Source of the DNA: Tritrichomonas musculus | Lineage: Eukaryota > Parabasalia > Tritrichomonadida > Tritrichomonadidae | Length of the DNA: 64,000 bases | Assembly (NCBI GenBank): GCA_039105265.1 | Contig: JAPFFF010000002.1 | Location: 7,750,001 to 7,814,000, forward strand | Reading direction: 5' to 3' | Shown: one piece after another, positions 9,983 through 21,600 of the stretch | Numbering within the stretch: the first letter of the stretch is position 1 | Layout of the letters: every line of letters begins with the position of its first letter | The notes under the pieces: generated by a model | Database searches by the model: none | The model's input: the letters and a program-made list of their open reading frames with translations, nothing else | What the model was told of the DNA's origin: nothing | Translations under genes and position numbers: made by a program

Positions 9983-11068
9983 ATGGAAAAAACCGGCTCA
10001 GTAGTAGATTATGATTTTGATATTATATTCAAGACAGAAAGAACAGTTAATATACGCGATACAATAGCTCATGTTATGGAAACAAGTATGGGCTCGTTTT
10101 ATTGGGAAGAAGCAACAGGTGTACTTTATAATTACGCTGGAACATATCCAATACGAGTTACTCTTGCTGAATTTGGTGAAGAAGACCAAATAGCGTTAAT
10201 GTCAAACGTTATAGCAGAAGAACAACTAATAAAAAGATGTGCTATTGATTGTGGTCCGATTACGGAAGGGACTTCGGATATATCAATTCATTATCTAAAA
10301 ATTGAAAATAATGTAATTAAACTGGAATACATAATAGGTGATTATGCACTATGTTTTGAAATAAGGATATTATTTTATGATACAGCTGGAAATCCTCATA
10401 ACATAGTAATTGTATTACATCAAAGAACTGTGTATTTTGATAATTTCAAGTTTCCAATCTATTATGAAGAAACTGTTGATTTAACATCATCAAGACCGCT
10501 TACATATAATTTCCCAATAGCTGGATATTCTTGGACAACTACTCAGGAATTATTAGATGCTAAACAAGTTTATTCAAGATGCATCATGTCCCGAGAATAT
10601 TTGGCAAAATTTAAGAGTGTAATGTATGGCACTCAATCAAACACAACTATCACTCATTACTGTCCAATAGAGGCTGGTGAGGAGATTACTGACTACAAGA
10701 TTGGTAAACCTGTATATCTATCAGGGCATGTATATAAGTATAATAAAGAAACTAAACGATTCATTAGCAGCACCGCTACTGATAGTACTGATTGTATCTG
10801 TTCAGTTATTATGGATGGAACCTGGAAGGAATTTGTTGGTATCATTACTAGAATCGATAAAGAAAATGGATGTATTACCTTTGCGACCCATGGCGACTAT
10901 TTATTCTACGTTGATGACGCAAATCTATACCAGATAGGTGATGTAATACTCTATGATGGAAGAATCCTCGATGAAGATTATGCACTAACATTGAAGATAC
11001 AACAGAGCATAGTAGGGAAAGTAAGCGGAAAAATAAACGAAAGATATCTGGCAGTGTTTAAAGCTTAA
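9983..11068 (+). CDS. Virus-like element protein, possible beta-rich surface protein
   Basis: I do not recognise this 361-residue protein. It is rich in Tyr, Ile, Thr and Val with short alternating hydrophobic patterns, suggesting a beta-rich fold. No signal peptide or membrane helix is seen. The C-terminal third (YKIGKPVYLSGHVYKYN through DYLFYVDD to the end) looks like a compact small beta-barrel module with closely spaced Gly and Asp turns, as in decoration or fibre proteins, but this is a guess. ATG 9983 is chosen over an in-frame GTG six bases earlier. Its 3' end overlaps the 3' end of the convergent gene at 11065 by 4 bp, compact packing unlike the host genes around it. Confidence 0.55.
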   Translation: MEKTGSVVDYDFDIIFKTERTVNIRDTIAHVMETSMGSFYWEEATGVLYNYAGTYPIRVTLAEFGEEDQIALMSNVIAEEQLIKRCAIDCGPITEGTSDISIHYLKIENNVIKLEYIIGDYALCFEIRILFYDTAGNPHNIVIVLHQRTVYFDNFKFPIYYEETVDLTSSRPLTYNFPIAGYSWTTTQELLDAKQVYSRCIMSREYLAKFKSVMYGTQSNTTITHYCPIEAGEEITDYKIGKPVYLSGHVYKYNKETKRFISSTATDSTDCICSVIMDGTWKEFVGIITRIDKENGCITFATHGDYLFYVDDANLYQIGDVILYDGRILDEDYALTLKIQQSIVGKVSGKINERYLAVFKA

Positions 11069-11706
11069 ACAACTAATTTTAGGCTCAAGCCATACTTGAT
11101 AAACTGGGAATATATATTATTGTAAGCATACTTCATGTCTTCAGTCTTTCCATCTTTAGTGATTAATATTTTTGAAACTTTAGTAAATTTTGAAGAAGAT
11201 GAGGTGCAGCCGCAACCAACATCAGAATCGTCAAGAACAAATTCTACCTTTTCACATTCAGTGAGTAACTTAATCATATCCATTAACAATTTGCTTTCGC
11301 ATACAACATAAGAGTTTACTTTTAGTGGGTTACCTTCATACATCTCAACCAACATCTCTAAGAACTTATTTTTCTTCTCTAGTGTATCTAGTTCAGTGCC
11401 TAAATCTATGATGCCTCTTTCCTGAGCTAATAGGGAACTGCTGCTTATTGGTGCTACTGATGGAAATTGAGATTCCTGATTCATCATCGGTGTATTTGAA
11501 GTTAGACCATTCGGTTGTATATCTGGTTGGTTGTTGGCTTGAGTAAAATTTACAGGTTGAACTTGGGGATAAAGTGGAGCTGGTTGAGAATGTTGTTCTC
11601 CCTGAGGTTTACATATTTTGATTTTGACGTTGGTATTTTGCTCTTGCTTAATGGTATTATCAGTTTCAGAACTTAATATTCGTGCTTGTCTCAATGTGCC
11701 TGACAT
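11065..11706 (-). CDS. Polinton-type accessory protein, relative of 42373-42897
   Basis: A 213-residue protein with a Gln/Pro/Asn-rich N-terminal half and a folded C-terminal half of about 100 residues. The C-terminal half resembles that of the gene at 42373-42897. Both have a helical stretch, then a VEF/VEV-type strand, a Gly-Cys-Cys cluster (DVGCGC here, DVGCCA there), a Lys-Ile-Ile/Leu strand with KDG or KDNG, and a final Tyr-rich helix ending in ..LK(L/Y)-V. Function is unknown. The Cys cluster might bind metal, but too few Cys are visible to claim it. This match is the main reason for linking the cluster to Polintons. Confidence 0.6.
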   Translation of the reverse strand: MSGTLRQARILSSETDNTIKQEQNTNVKIKICKPQGEQHSQPAPLYPQVQPVNFTQANNQPDIQPNGLTSNTPMMNQESQFPSVAPISSSSLLAQERGIIDLGTELDTLEKKNKFLEMLVEMYEGNPLKVNSYVVCESKLLMDMIKLLTECEKVEFVLDDSDVGCGCTSSSSKFTKVSKILITKDGKTEDMKYAYNNIYSQFIKYGLSLKLVV

Positions 11707-11739
11707 GATTTAAATAATACAAAAATATATAACATAAGC

Positions 11740-12204
11740 TTAGATTAAAATAAAATCATCGAAATCTGTTTTCTGGCAATCAGCCACATGCTTTCGAATT
11801 TTTTCAACACTCTCATTATTAGAACACTTTCGCATACGTGATGGATAATACTTGTTTCCTTTAAATTCCTTTTGATTCAAATAAATATCAAGTATAAACA
11901 AATCTTTCTTGTCCTTACCATTTGGAATAGACCTATTATCATTCTCTTTACATGAAATTATCGGTTGACATCCATAGATTTCTTGAATTCTATCATATCT
12001 TATACTTCTTGGTTTACTCTCAGTTCTATCTGTGATAAAGATTGGTTTAAGACATATTCCATACTTATTCTTAAATGCATCATTGCATTCGAAAAAGACA
12101 GAAATAATAGGGTCTACAATGTTATAGTCATTCTTGATGATGTTTTCTTGTTCGTTAAGCTTGTTGATGAATTTTGTGACAGAGAAGAATTGTGTTGAAT
12201 TCAT
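11740..12204 (-). CDS. Small virus-like element protein, function unknown
   Basis: A 154-residue protein of mixed charge, without membrane segments. It sits immediately upstream of 11065-11706, as 42919-43365 does in the main Polinton. The two are of near-equal length (154 and 148 residues), start with a helix followed by a polar linker (TKFINKLNEQE here, YDYVNELRAKC there) and end in a Phe-Asp-Asp/Met-Phe-Ile motif. That weak likeness plus position suggests they are diverged counterparts. No function can be assigned. Confidence 0.5.
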   Translation of the reverse strand: MNSTQFFSVTKFINKLNEQENIIKNDYNIVDPIISVFFECNDAFKNKYGICLKPIFITDRTESKPRSIRYDRIQEIYGCQPIISCKENDNRSIPNGKDKKDLFILDIYLNQKEFKGNKYYPSRMRKCSNNESVEKIRKHVADCQKTDFDDFILI

Positions 12205-12246
12205 TTCATGCTCAAAAAATTTTAAAAATGTTTAAAAATAAATGAC

Positions 12247-12624
12247 TTACATATCAATTTGACTTTCATAATATCCTTCAAGTTCATAGTCAAATAAATC
12301 ATACAGTGAATGAATAGAGCTTAAATATGGGTAGTTTTCAATATCATTGCAAGCATCCCTAATATTCTTGATTAAAATAGAATATGAATATTCAAACCTA
12401 GAATCTGTCGGATATGGTTCTTTCTCTTTCGCATATTTGACTAGATAAGGTGCATAGTAATTCAAATCTCGTTTAGTTAGATTCTCAAGAGGTATATTCA
12501 AAATGCTTTCTTTAAAGTATTCATATTCATCATATTCGATTTCATAAACAGTATCTTGATTTATAACAAATTGGTTTATATCTGGGCAGAAGAATTCGCT
12601 ACTTCTTTGTGATAAGATTGGCAT
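12247..12624 (-). CDS. Small acidic Tyr-rich protein of the virus-like cluster
   Basis: A 125-residue acidic protein unusually rich in Tyr, Glu, Asp and Ser. I start it at the ATG at 12624 (MPILSQRSSEFFCPD), because the upstream in-frame ATG at 12675 would add a short hydrophobic segment that looks like intergenic sequence. No known domain is recognised and no counterpart is apparent in the main Polinton. It is the first gene of the three minus-strand genes of the cluster. Confidence 0.45.
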   Translation of the reverse strand: MPILSQRSSEFFCPDINQFVINQDTVYEIEYDEYEYFKESILNIPLENLTKRDLNYYAPYLVKYAKEKEPYPTDSRFEYSYSILIKNIRDACNDIENYPYLSSIHSLYDLFDYELEGYYESQIDM

Positions 12625-12730
12625 TGCGATTATTTTTAGATGAGATAAAAAATTAAATAAAAATATACCTGCCATTATTCTGATAGCTATTAGAATGCTG
12701 AGAATTCAGTGTGAAAAACTCAGGCCAGAT

Positions 12731-12796
12731 AGCTTTGGTCGGATTACCGAGCGCAGCGAGGGGTTTGACGCTGAGCGTCAAAAATCCGCCAAAGCT
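12731..12796. repeat. G+C-rich nested hairpin at the cluster edge
   Basis: Outer arms AGCTTTGGTCGGATT (12731-12745) and AATCCGCCAAAGCT (12783-12796) pair with a single unpaired base. Inside lies a perfect 8-bp hairpin TTTGACGC/GCGTCAAA (12764-12771 and 12775-12782) with a 3-base loop. Between them is CCGAGCGCAGCGAGG, itself partly self-complementary. The G+C-rich composition is unlike anything within several kb. It lies about 100 bp beyond the start of the first gene of the cluster and may be an element terminus, origin or transcription signal. Confidence 0.7.
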
Positions 12797-12869
12797 CTGA
12801 CTACTTCTGCCGTATATATTTTTGATTTTTTTTTTTTTTTTTTCTGAGTAATTTTTTTTTTTCAAAATT

Positions 12870-15211
12870 TTTTATTTTCTGAATTTTTTCAAATTAGTTT
12901 ATCTTATTTTTTTCTTGTGATCATGAGTTTATAAAATATATTTATAATATATACTGCAAATAAATTCATAATTATTTGGAATTATAAATTGTTACTCCAT
13001 TATTGCTGATATATAAATTGTACAAAATTGAGAATATTATTTATATTATTTTTTCAAAGTTTAAACAGCCAAGTTCATTTAAAATCTCTATCAAAATTTT
13101 TTGGGAAGTTTATATTAAAATTGAATAGATTTAAAAAAAAAAAAAAAAAAAAAACTAATAAATGCAGCAATCAAAACCAACGATTTTGGAATTGATTTCT
13201 GAGTTCTCAGAAAAAAATTGGGCAATAGGCCATATAACTTTATAAACCAGAATTTGCAAGCGCTATTTCAAGATATCTTAATAGAAAAAGAGCTTGAATA
13301 TGAGGAAAATCCATTAATTAGTTTTTAATAATGCGCTATTTTCATTTATCTTTCTCTTTCTTTTTTTTAAAAAAAAATATATATTCTAAATATAAAATGA
13401 AAGCAGGCCTTTTTTATATTTATAATAAAAATATAAATATTTTCATATTGTAAATTTCTATATTACCTCCAAACTCTATTAGAATAAGTTAAAAAATGAG
13501 AAAAATGAACATTTTGTCGAAAGATATAAAAATAAATTGTATGTAAAATGATCGTTTAGATAGAAATTCAATGGTTTTATTCTTAAAAAAAATATTCAAA
13601 AAAAAGAAGGAAGGAGTGATATTTTAGGAGTTTTATTAATATTTTTAAAATTAATACATAATTTAGCATTAGAAATCATAGTAAATATAAAAATATCATA
13701 GAAAAATTGATTGAGGATCAGAAATGAGCCAATGAATTATGAAATTGGTTGGTTTAAAAAACAATTTTTAAAGAGTATTGCCTCGTTTGTTGCAGTTGAA
13801 ATATAATTTGCTTTCTTATTTGAAGATTTTAAAGGTAAATTAGTATCCATGCTAAAATATGTAGCTGTCCGTGCTTTACTAGCTTGCATTGTAAAATTAT
13901 CTCTTACTTTGCTTTACATAGAGTAACAAAAAGTATAAATAATGACAAAAAGAGCCTTTCCTCTTAAAAAATAAAATTGCATCTTCTTTTAATCGTTTTC
14001 ATTTTATTATGAAAATTGAAAGAAATTGAGTCTTCAGAACAAATATTCTAAATTCCATGATTGTCCTTCTCAAAAATACATTTGTTCGACTCAAATATTT
14101 AAAGCTATTTGAAAAAGTTGCTTAATTTAAGAGGCATAAAAATAAATAAAATGAATTTAAAAATTTCAATTTTTGAAAATTATCGTTATTTTAAAAGTTG
14201 ACGATAACGATCAATTTTTGAATAACTAATAAAATAAAAATATATAAAAAGTTGAAATAACTATCTGAATTTATAAAATTGGAGTTAAAGAATGAATATC
14301 TATATAAATAAAATAATTTGTAAGAATTTTATAATATCCGTATTTTTATTTATGCCTTTAAAAATTAGATAAATATATTTTTTAAAAAAACGTATTTTTT
14401 AAGCAAATTTTGGATAAATATATCTTAATTTATTTTAGTATATAATTATCTAATTAATATTGATTAATAATATAAATAAAATATAAATTTAAATAATTAT
14501 AACTATGATATTTACCATGAATTTTTATTCAAAAGATTTTCAGAGCAATTGAATATAATTCAAATTTTCAAAAAAAGCAGAAAAAAACCTACTTAATCTC
14601 TTATTTTTAATCAAATAAATTCATAATTAAAGAAATATATTTATATAAAATATTTAATAATAATATAAATATACACATATATTGAAAAATATAAAAAATA
14701 AAAATTATTTATTAAGATAGTTTTGTTGTAAAAATTGAGGGTAATTCAGAAATGGACTTCACCCTTAAGGATCTATCAATTTAATCGGTATTTAGGTTCA
14801 GAATTTTATTCGTTTATAATTATTTTATAGGAGATAAAAATCAATAAATGTTTTTATCCATTATATAGTGATATATAAATGATATGAAAGAAAAAATCAA
14901 ATTTGAAGAAGAATATTAACTTTTCAATATATATAATCAAAAAACGTAAACACATTGAAATCATCAAAATTTTATTAATAGTATTTTTTGAGTTTTCATC
15001 ATTTTTCCATTTAAAAAATGTTTGAAAATGATATACTCTAGATTCGTTTAATTCTAAATTTATATTCAAAATAATGCTAATCACAGAAAAATTTGTATAA
15101 AAATTGAATTTTTTTCTTTATTTTCTCGGATTTAAATATTATTCATTGAAAATTAATTTAAATTGAATATTTTTACAACAATTATCATAATTTATTCGGA
15201 ATTTTTTTATT
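12870..15211. other. Gene-free A+T-rich interval
   Basis: About 2.3 kb without a credible gene. Short frames (for example 14854-15084 on the minus strand) are dominated by Ile, Phe, Asn and Lys, as expected from A+T-rich DNA. Poly-T (12828-12842) and poly-A (about 13134-13154) tracts occur. I see no RNA gene and no clear repeat. Confidence 0.6.
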
Positions 15212-16582
15212 ATGATAGGAGGGGATGTATTAATTAGTGAAATGAAGATGAAACATTCGCATAGTGGTGGTTCAACAATGCTTTTTATTCAAGAGAGTGA
15301 AAGCTCAAGTGTGAGCTCGAGTTTTAAAATATCAAGTAAACTTGATTCATTAAATTATCATAGGAAATCTTTTTTTCAAATATTCAATTTACTACTCAAA
15401 GCAAGTATTGCAACAGATCCTTTTCTTGTTGGTGAAATTTATCATTGTGGATATTTGTGGTGCTTAATAATTGCATTATTATTTGTTGCATTCACACAAA
15501 TTTCATTTTACTTATTTGTTCAAAGTTGGATTTATGGAAGAGCATATTCTTATAATAGTATATGGAGAGAATTATTCGGTCAGAACAGTTGCTCATGGAT
15601 TGCATTAATCCTTGTCATAATTACATATATTACATTTACCATTTGGTATCAACATGAAATACATTTTCATATAACAGGTATATTAACAGGCATATGGTCA
15701 GAAGTCCCATCAATTTTAACAAATAAATGGTTTGTAACGTATGTAATTACACTTATCTTTGTTTTTCCGCCATTATTTGTTAGTAGACTGACAAATTTTG
15801 TATTTTTGTCAATGTTTTCAAACGTTTGCTTGTTAATTGGAATAGTATGCTTGATTGTATATTATTTCCATTTTACACTTAGCAATGATATACAATTTTC
15901 TGTCACAGCTAAAGAATCTGGACTTAAAATGTTCAATACAGACATATTTTTAATTTTCAACGCAATTGGTGTTATGAATTCTGCACTTTTTTATAATCCA
16001 ATACTTTCTGTTTCTGGTCAAGATTTAAGCATTCCCACAATATCGCGTGTAATGAGCCTAACATGGATGACATCATTAACTTCTCTTGTCGTTCATTTGG
16101 TAGGCGGATTCTTCTCGTATTTAATAAATCCTGATAATGAAGGTGATGTAATTTTTTATGATATGAGTGCATACAACGAAGATCATTCAAAGATTATATA
16201 CCCAGAGGTTATTATTGGCCAAATTGCAACTTTTTGCATATCAATTTGCTCAAATATTTTTTATACGCATTTCGTTTCGCGACAGGTTGCTGAATTAGTT
16301 CTTCCAACTTCAGCGAATTCACTTGTGCCAGTGGTCTTTAGTGGAATTGTTGTAATTTTATTTTCTTCAGGAATGAACTTCATTGATGAAACTGCAACAG
16401 ATATTGCTGATATGATTGCTGGCGTAATAAGTATAATTCTTGCTTATGTTTTTCCTTCGATTTTTTACATTAGACAATATAAGTTTTTTAACAAAGTCTT
16501 TGGAATATTAAGTGTTTTTATGATAGTAATTGGGATTATTGTTGCTATAATAACATTGGTATGTGGAATAATCGATTTTTAA
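15212..16582 (+). CDS. AAAP-family amino-acid transporter
   Basis: A 456-residue integral membrane protein with a Ser-rich cytosolic N-terminus of about 55 residues and about ten to eleven transmembrane helices. It fits the amino acid/auxin permease family (transmembrane amino-acid transporter type). The first helices start around KASIATDPFLVGEIYHCGY (~63-81), matching the broken first helix of the family. It should move amino acids across the plasma or a vacuole-type membrane by proton or sodium coupling. Substrate cannot be predicted. The family is heavily expanded in trichomonads. The ATG is the first after a T-rich leader, and the flanks are gene-free on both sides. Confidence 0.82.
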   Translation: MIGGDVLISEMKMKHSHSGGSTMLFIQESESSSVSSSFKISSKLDSLNYHRKSFFQIFNLLLKASIATDPFLVGEIYHCGYLWCLIIALLFVAFTQISFYLFVQSWIYGRAYSYNSIWRELFGQNSCSWIALILVIITYITFTIWYQHEIHFHITGILTGIWSEVPSILTNKWFVTYVITLIFVFPPLFVSRLTNFVFLSMFSNVCLLIGIVCLIVYYFHFTLSNDIQFSVTAKESGLKMFNTDIFLIFNAIGVMNSALFYNPILSVSGQDLSIPTISRVMSLTWMTSLTSLVVHLVGGFFSYLINPDNEGDVIFYDMSAYNEDHSKIIYPEVIIGQIATFCISICSNIFYTHFVSRQVAELVLPTSANSLVPVVFSGIVVILFSSGMNFIDETATDIADMIAGVISIILAYVFPSIFYIRQYKFFNKVFGILSVFMIVIGIIVAIITLVCGIIDF

Positions 16583-17596
16583 TATTTCTGGAAAAAAGTC
16601 GAATCGGCTATTTTTAAGATTAAATATCATGTTATTTTTCATGTGTAATAAATATTATTTATTGAACTCATTTCTATTTTTTTTTTGAAATTTCAAATCA
16701 GAGAAAAACAAAAGGAGGTCATCTTGTTTTTAACACAAAAACTCATAGTATAATTGGTTTTGATTTTTTATAAGTACATCTAATATTTAATATAATAAAT
16801 AATAGTTGTTCTATCTAAAATATCTCTAATATTTATTTATATTATTGAGATAAAAAAATTTTTTTCAAAAAAATCTAATTTGAATGTGTATTCAAATATT
16901 TTTTCTTCTCAATTTTTTCTTTTCAAATTTAAGTTTTATAATTTTACAAATTTTTCTTGATGGGATATTAATATTTATTAAATATTCTTGCGCATTTAAT
17001 CATTGATATAGATTTAAAAAATAATTATATATACGATATTTTTAATCAATCCATATATTTGCTTGCAAGAATGAATAAAACCAATGATCGAGTGTGACTT
17101 ATCATGACTCTAATATAAAATTGGTAGTTGAAATTTGAAATTTATGTGAATAAATAGATTCATTATATGCGTATATATCTAATATATTGTTTTCGAATAA
17201 TTTGGTGTGTTGAATTTGGGAAAATATTTGATTTAATAGCATCAGTAATTATTTCAAAAAACTGATTATATCTCAGCCATTTTGTAAAAATATTGAATCT
17301 CGATTGGTTTATTCTAATTATATTAGCAGATACTTTTAAATCATCATTTGATCTATCTTGATTTACTTGAAATTAAGAATATCCTTTTATCTTCGATTGT
17401 CCTTAATCAAATCATAAAAGTAATATTTATATATAATTATTATTATATTATTTATATATAAAATAAAATTATGAATTTATTTATTACATAACACAAAAAA
17501 TAGCAAACAATGTGAAAAAATTTGTCAACTAATTGAATTTATAAATTTATAAATTGAATTGATAAAGTTTTTTTCAGAAAAGTTGTCTCTCAAAAA

Positions 17597-18352
17597 ATAG
17601 GGAGTCCAACGATAGAAATTTTTTTCATATGAATAAAAAATAAAATTATTTAATTAAAAATAATCTATAAATCATTTTATATATAAATTATATTTTATTT
17701 TTGAAAATTATCTATCAGGAGTCGAGAGTGCTCTTTTTTAAATTTCTGAAGCTTTGTTTGAAATAATCAAAAACATTTCCCATATAAACAATGAGGAAAA
17801 TGATAGATTAAATAAACACATATATATACAAAATTAGATTAAATATTAAGAAATTGATAAAATGTCGTTAAATAATGAAAAAATGTTAATCTTATTGATT
17901 CAAATTAGAAAATTTAATTTTTATTTAATTAAATTTGAATTCTTCGCTGTAGAAATAGAAATAAAATCTAATTAATGAATATTAACATACCAAGAATGTA
18001 TTTTTAAAATTGTTGATATTTGATAAACAAATATTTCTATTGAGTAAGCTATTATACTTCATGAATACTTCTTAACTATTATTTAATGATAAAAATCAAA
18101 AAATCTGAAAAAATATTATAAATTGGTACTCGAATAACAACTTTATGATAAAAATTAAGAAAAAATTGTTTAAACAGAGTCTGTGAATTTTTAAAAGGGA
18201 AATCTCGACTCCTGATAGACATTTTGGGAAAATAAATATACCAATATTTATGATTAATTTTATGTATATTAATTATGATAATTTTATTACTAATATATAA
18301 AGAATTAATTTGAATTAAATTTTCTGAGCAATTTAATCGTTGGAGTACCTAT
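17597..18352. mobile_element. Probable non-autonomous inverted-repeat transposon (MITE-like)
   Basis: Two nested inverted pairs share one centre. The inner arms are a perfect 17-bp pair, TCTATCAGGAGTCGAGA at 17711-17727 and its reverse complement at 18203-18219. The outer arms, 17597-17613 and 18336-18352, match at 15 of 17 positions around TCCAACGAT. The arms continue inward with weaker likeness. No reading frame lies inside. This fits an old non-autonomous DNA transposon or foldback element of about 0.75 kb. No target duplication could be fixed. Confidence 0.5.
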
Positions 18353-18474
18353 CTCAAAAAAACTTAAATTTTCAATAAGTATAACGTTAACTTAATTCAT
18401 TGATTCAACATTATTTCAACATTAACATGTCGTTATGACCAAATTGAAACGGTTATAATCAATGGCCTTAATGT

Positions 18475-18535
18475 CGTTGACGTTGACATTCAGTTCAACG
18501 ATATAACATTTTGTTCAACGATTTTAACGTCAACG
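18475..18535. repeat. Imperfect hairpin and short tandem words
   Basis: CGTTGACGTT (18475-18484) pairs with AACGTCAACG (18526-18535). Between them TTCAACGAT occurs twice. The stretch stands out from the A+T-rich background by its CG dinucleotides. Its role is unknown. Confidence 0.45.
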
Positions 18536-18694
18536 TTGGCCAACCCTGAATTCATCATTTATGAAAAAAAAAATCAAGAAAAGATGCATCAATAAGAGTA
18601 AAAAAACTTTAATATTTAAATCATGCAAACAAAATTAAAAAAAAAAAATTAATAAGTGACTTGTAAAATATACATACATATATAAAAAGTAGAA

Positions 18695-21600
18695 TCATTG
18701 GGATTGCTTAATTCCACAAGATAAGCATCCAACAAGAATAGTGTTTCTTCCGCTTTCAGAACGATCAAAGAGGTCTCTAATTTGCTTTGATCGCTGGCAA
18801 TAGCCACTAGTAAAATGAGATGGGCTCCTCAAATGAGTGTATCCGCTTTCCATTGTCTGTCCAGGAGTCGCATAAAAGAGGAAAGCTGCCAATGAGACAA
18901 TCCATCCAATATTTGGACGTGTGATGTAAAAACGACGGTTTTTCACACTCTGGTTATCATAAAAGAAAGAAGATTCGCACGAAATCAAATCAACAATATA
19001 ATTCTCTTCTTCATTTTCATCATTATCAGATCCATCTTTTTCGCTTTTTGGCTGCTCCATTCTTGTTTGAGGAGTAATTGCAATAACACACTCAAAGTTG
19101 TTGAGTTCTGGAGAGGTCGGGTCAATGACCATACCTGTTTCGTTAAGAAGGAGAAGAAATCCTATTTGATTGGCCTGTGATGGCGAAATTGAATGAATGG
19201 TCCCTTTCCTATGACGCATGCGGGAACGATAGTAGCCTTTGATATCTTCATCCTTATGATTCTGTTGCTGCTGTTGGTCAGCTTTCTGATCGTTTTCGTC
19301 AGAAATCTTGTCTCTTTTCTGATCAGTATTAGTCATATTTTCATTCCCATTTCCAGCAAAAATTTCGCTGTTGTTTTTGTTATCATCGAAGTCAGTGAAT
19401 ATGCTATCTTCAGTGTCAGATTCGTCGTCAAAAATCGGCATGTGGTAGTTGATATTTGCAATGCAGCAATCGTTGGCAGCATTTAGATATTTCATCAGTT
19501 CTTCGAGGTTCTTAGTTCTCTTGCCTCTGTTTGTTAGCGAGTAAGCAAGGCTGCTGTAGGGGTTACGCGGATGCATACAGTCATCTCTTGCTGATGATGA
19601 GCTCTCTTTAGTTTTGCTTTCTTCATCAGTCTGGCTCGTCTTGTTCCTGCCAATAATGACGTTGTCATTATCATCAAGAAGCTGGAAAATGAAAACATCA
19701 ACTGATGATGAAGGAGGAGTTTTGTCAAGTTTGTCGAGGAATCCAAAGCATCCCGTGGAAATGTGGCGCGTGTTCATACTAGAATCAGCTGAAATGAATC
19801 CAAGATCGCAGAGCAATGAATGGGCATCAGAAACTTCTTTCCTTTCGAGAGGCTTTTGAAATGCGAGTGGATAGCTTAGCTCACCTTCCTTTTGGTTGGC
19901 ATGGCTATCATTATTATTAAACATTGAATCAACTTCTTTAAGGGAGTTCATGAAGCTTTCATCATTATCATCATCAAATGGTGATACATATAAATCACAT
20001 GGAGTAGCTTTTTCTTCTGGATTAACCTTTTCTTGATTTTCATTTGTAAAAAGTTTCTTTTTTTCGCATGAACAAAGGCTGCCTTTATAGCATTCCCGTC
20101 CACCAAGATCTTCAACACGAAACACGTTTATGCCAAGGCCATGCCTAATGACAATGTGGCTTTTTCCAATAACTGATAAAATGAACTTTTTAGTAACAAA
20201 ATTTTCAGTATATCCGCACATATCATTATTAATTGTATCTAATTGATAAGCCTCGCCTCCACAGAAAATTGATAGTTGAGTCATTTTCCTGAAAATCTTT
20301 AATTCAGAAACATCTTCATTTTCGAAATCATCATTTTCATTAATAAATTTGCTAGTAAAAGTAGAGTTCGAAGAATTCATCATGCTATTTTGATTATTTG
20401 GAATATTGTTCGCGTTGTTGGTGCCATAGTTGCTACTTAGAAATGAATTTGAGTTGCTCATATAATTATAATTATTATTATTACTATTCATTAAACTTAA
20501 ATTGATTGTGCTTACTGCATTTTGGCTCATGTTTGCAAATGTGTTGAGAAGGCTTGGGTTAGTAGTATTTAAACTCCCAGGAAAATTATTATTGGCTTTC
20601 ATCATTGATGGGAAATGCTGATTAATTGATGAAAAAGAATTTGAATTTGGAATCGATGGATTTGTTTCATTTTGATAACTTTTTGGTTTTGAAAGAAGAT
20701 TCAACAAACGGGAATTATATTCTGGATGTGAAGTAAAAAGATCAGTTCCTTGAGATAAACAAAATACTCCAAGAAGTACCTTTTGTTGCTCAATAGATTT
20801 CAAAAAATCATCTTGATTATTGTCTTTATTACATAATTTCTGAGGTTTATTTCTAATTTCTGTGTTGTAAAGTTCAGAATTTCCAGCAAAACCAGAATTC
20901 ATTTGTTGCTGTTGATTCATTTGTTGTAGTTGAAGCATTGATTGATTATGACTTTGAAGAGCATTTGTTTCAAGATATGAAATGTTATTCGAAAAAATAG
21001 GAAAAATTGATTTCAAATATGAATGAGAACTAGAACCTGAACTTGAGCTCGATGCAGAATTCAAGAATTTACTGGTAAAATGTGAATCAAGATTGTAAAT
21101 ATTGCTAAAATTATTCTTATTTAATAAAGATTCAAGGAGATCCCAAAAGTTTGGATCAATATTAATATTTGTAGAAAAATCACTTCGAAGGATAAGAGGA
21201 ACGAAACCAGCGATTAAAATAATTCGACTGAATGCCTCTTTATTCATTAAAGCGGCAATTGATAAGGAATAACGATTACTGAAACATTTGTTTAACTGGC
21301 TCCAAAATAAATCGCCGCGTTTAATAACAACCATTGATAAAATTGATGTAATCATTAGCATTAAATTATTTTTATATTCTGATGAAACTGCTAAATTTGT
21401 CATTGTATTTCTAATATCATCACTTTTAGTACGTTGAACTAAACGAATTAAAATGAATAATAAATGCTGATAAATGTCAAAATTGGATGTCATTTTAGAA
21501 CTTTCAAATCTAACCGCAAAATTTTGAAACGAAAGCTCTAATGAGTCTAAAAAAGTAAGATTGTTCATTAAAAAGTCATAAGCATAAACTGGAAGATACC

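Larger units (their letters stand above)
9983..12800. mobile_element. Partial Polinton-like gene cluster
   Basis: Four unrecognised genes lie here: one on the plus strand converging on three minus-strand genes. The minus-strand gene at 11065-11706 is a divergent relative of the Polinton gene at 42373-42897. The gene upstream of it (11740-12204) sits in the same relative place as 42919-43365 in the Polinton. A plus-strand gene also converges on this pair in both places. This points to a remnant or small relative of a Polinton of another lineage. No polymerase, integrase, ATPase or capsid gene accompanies it and no long terminal repeats were found, so it is a fragment, older than the main element. 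Confidence 0.55.
16583..18694. other. Gene-free interval with repeats
   Basis: No coding gene is seen over 2.1 kb. It contains the nested inverted-repeat element described separately (17597-18352). At 18475-18535 there is a region of repeated GTTGACGTTGAC/GTTCAACGAT words forming a small imperfect hairpin. The remainder is A+T-rich unique-looking sequence. Confidence 0.6.

Noticed and set aside
12764-12782. Bacterial-type intrinsic terminator
   Set aside because: The T-run is not directly adjacent, and this is a eukaryotic setting. Kept as a structural repeat only.
14854-15084. Possible small gene in the desert
   Set aside because: Composition is that of random A+T-rich DNA, and there is no motif or promoter element.
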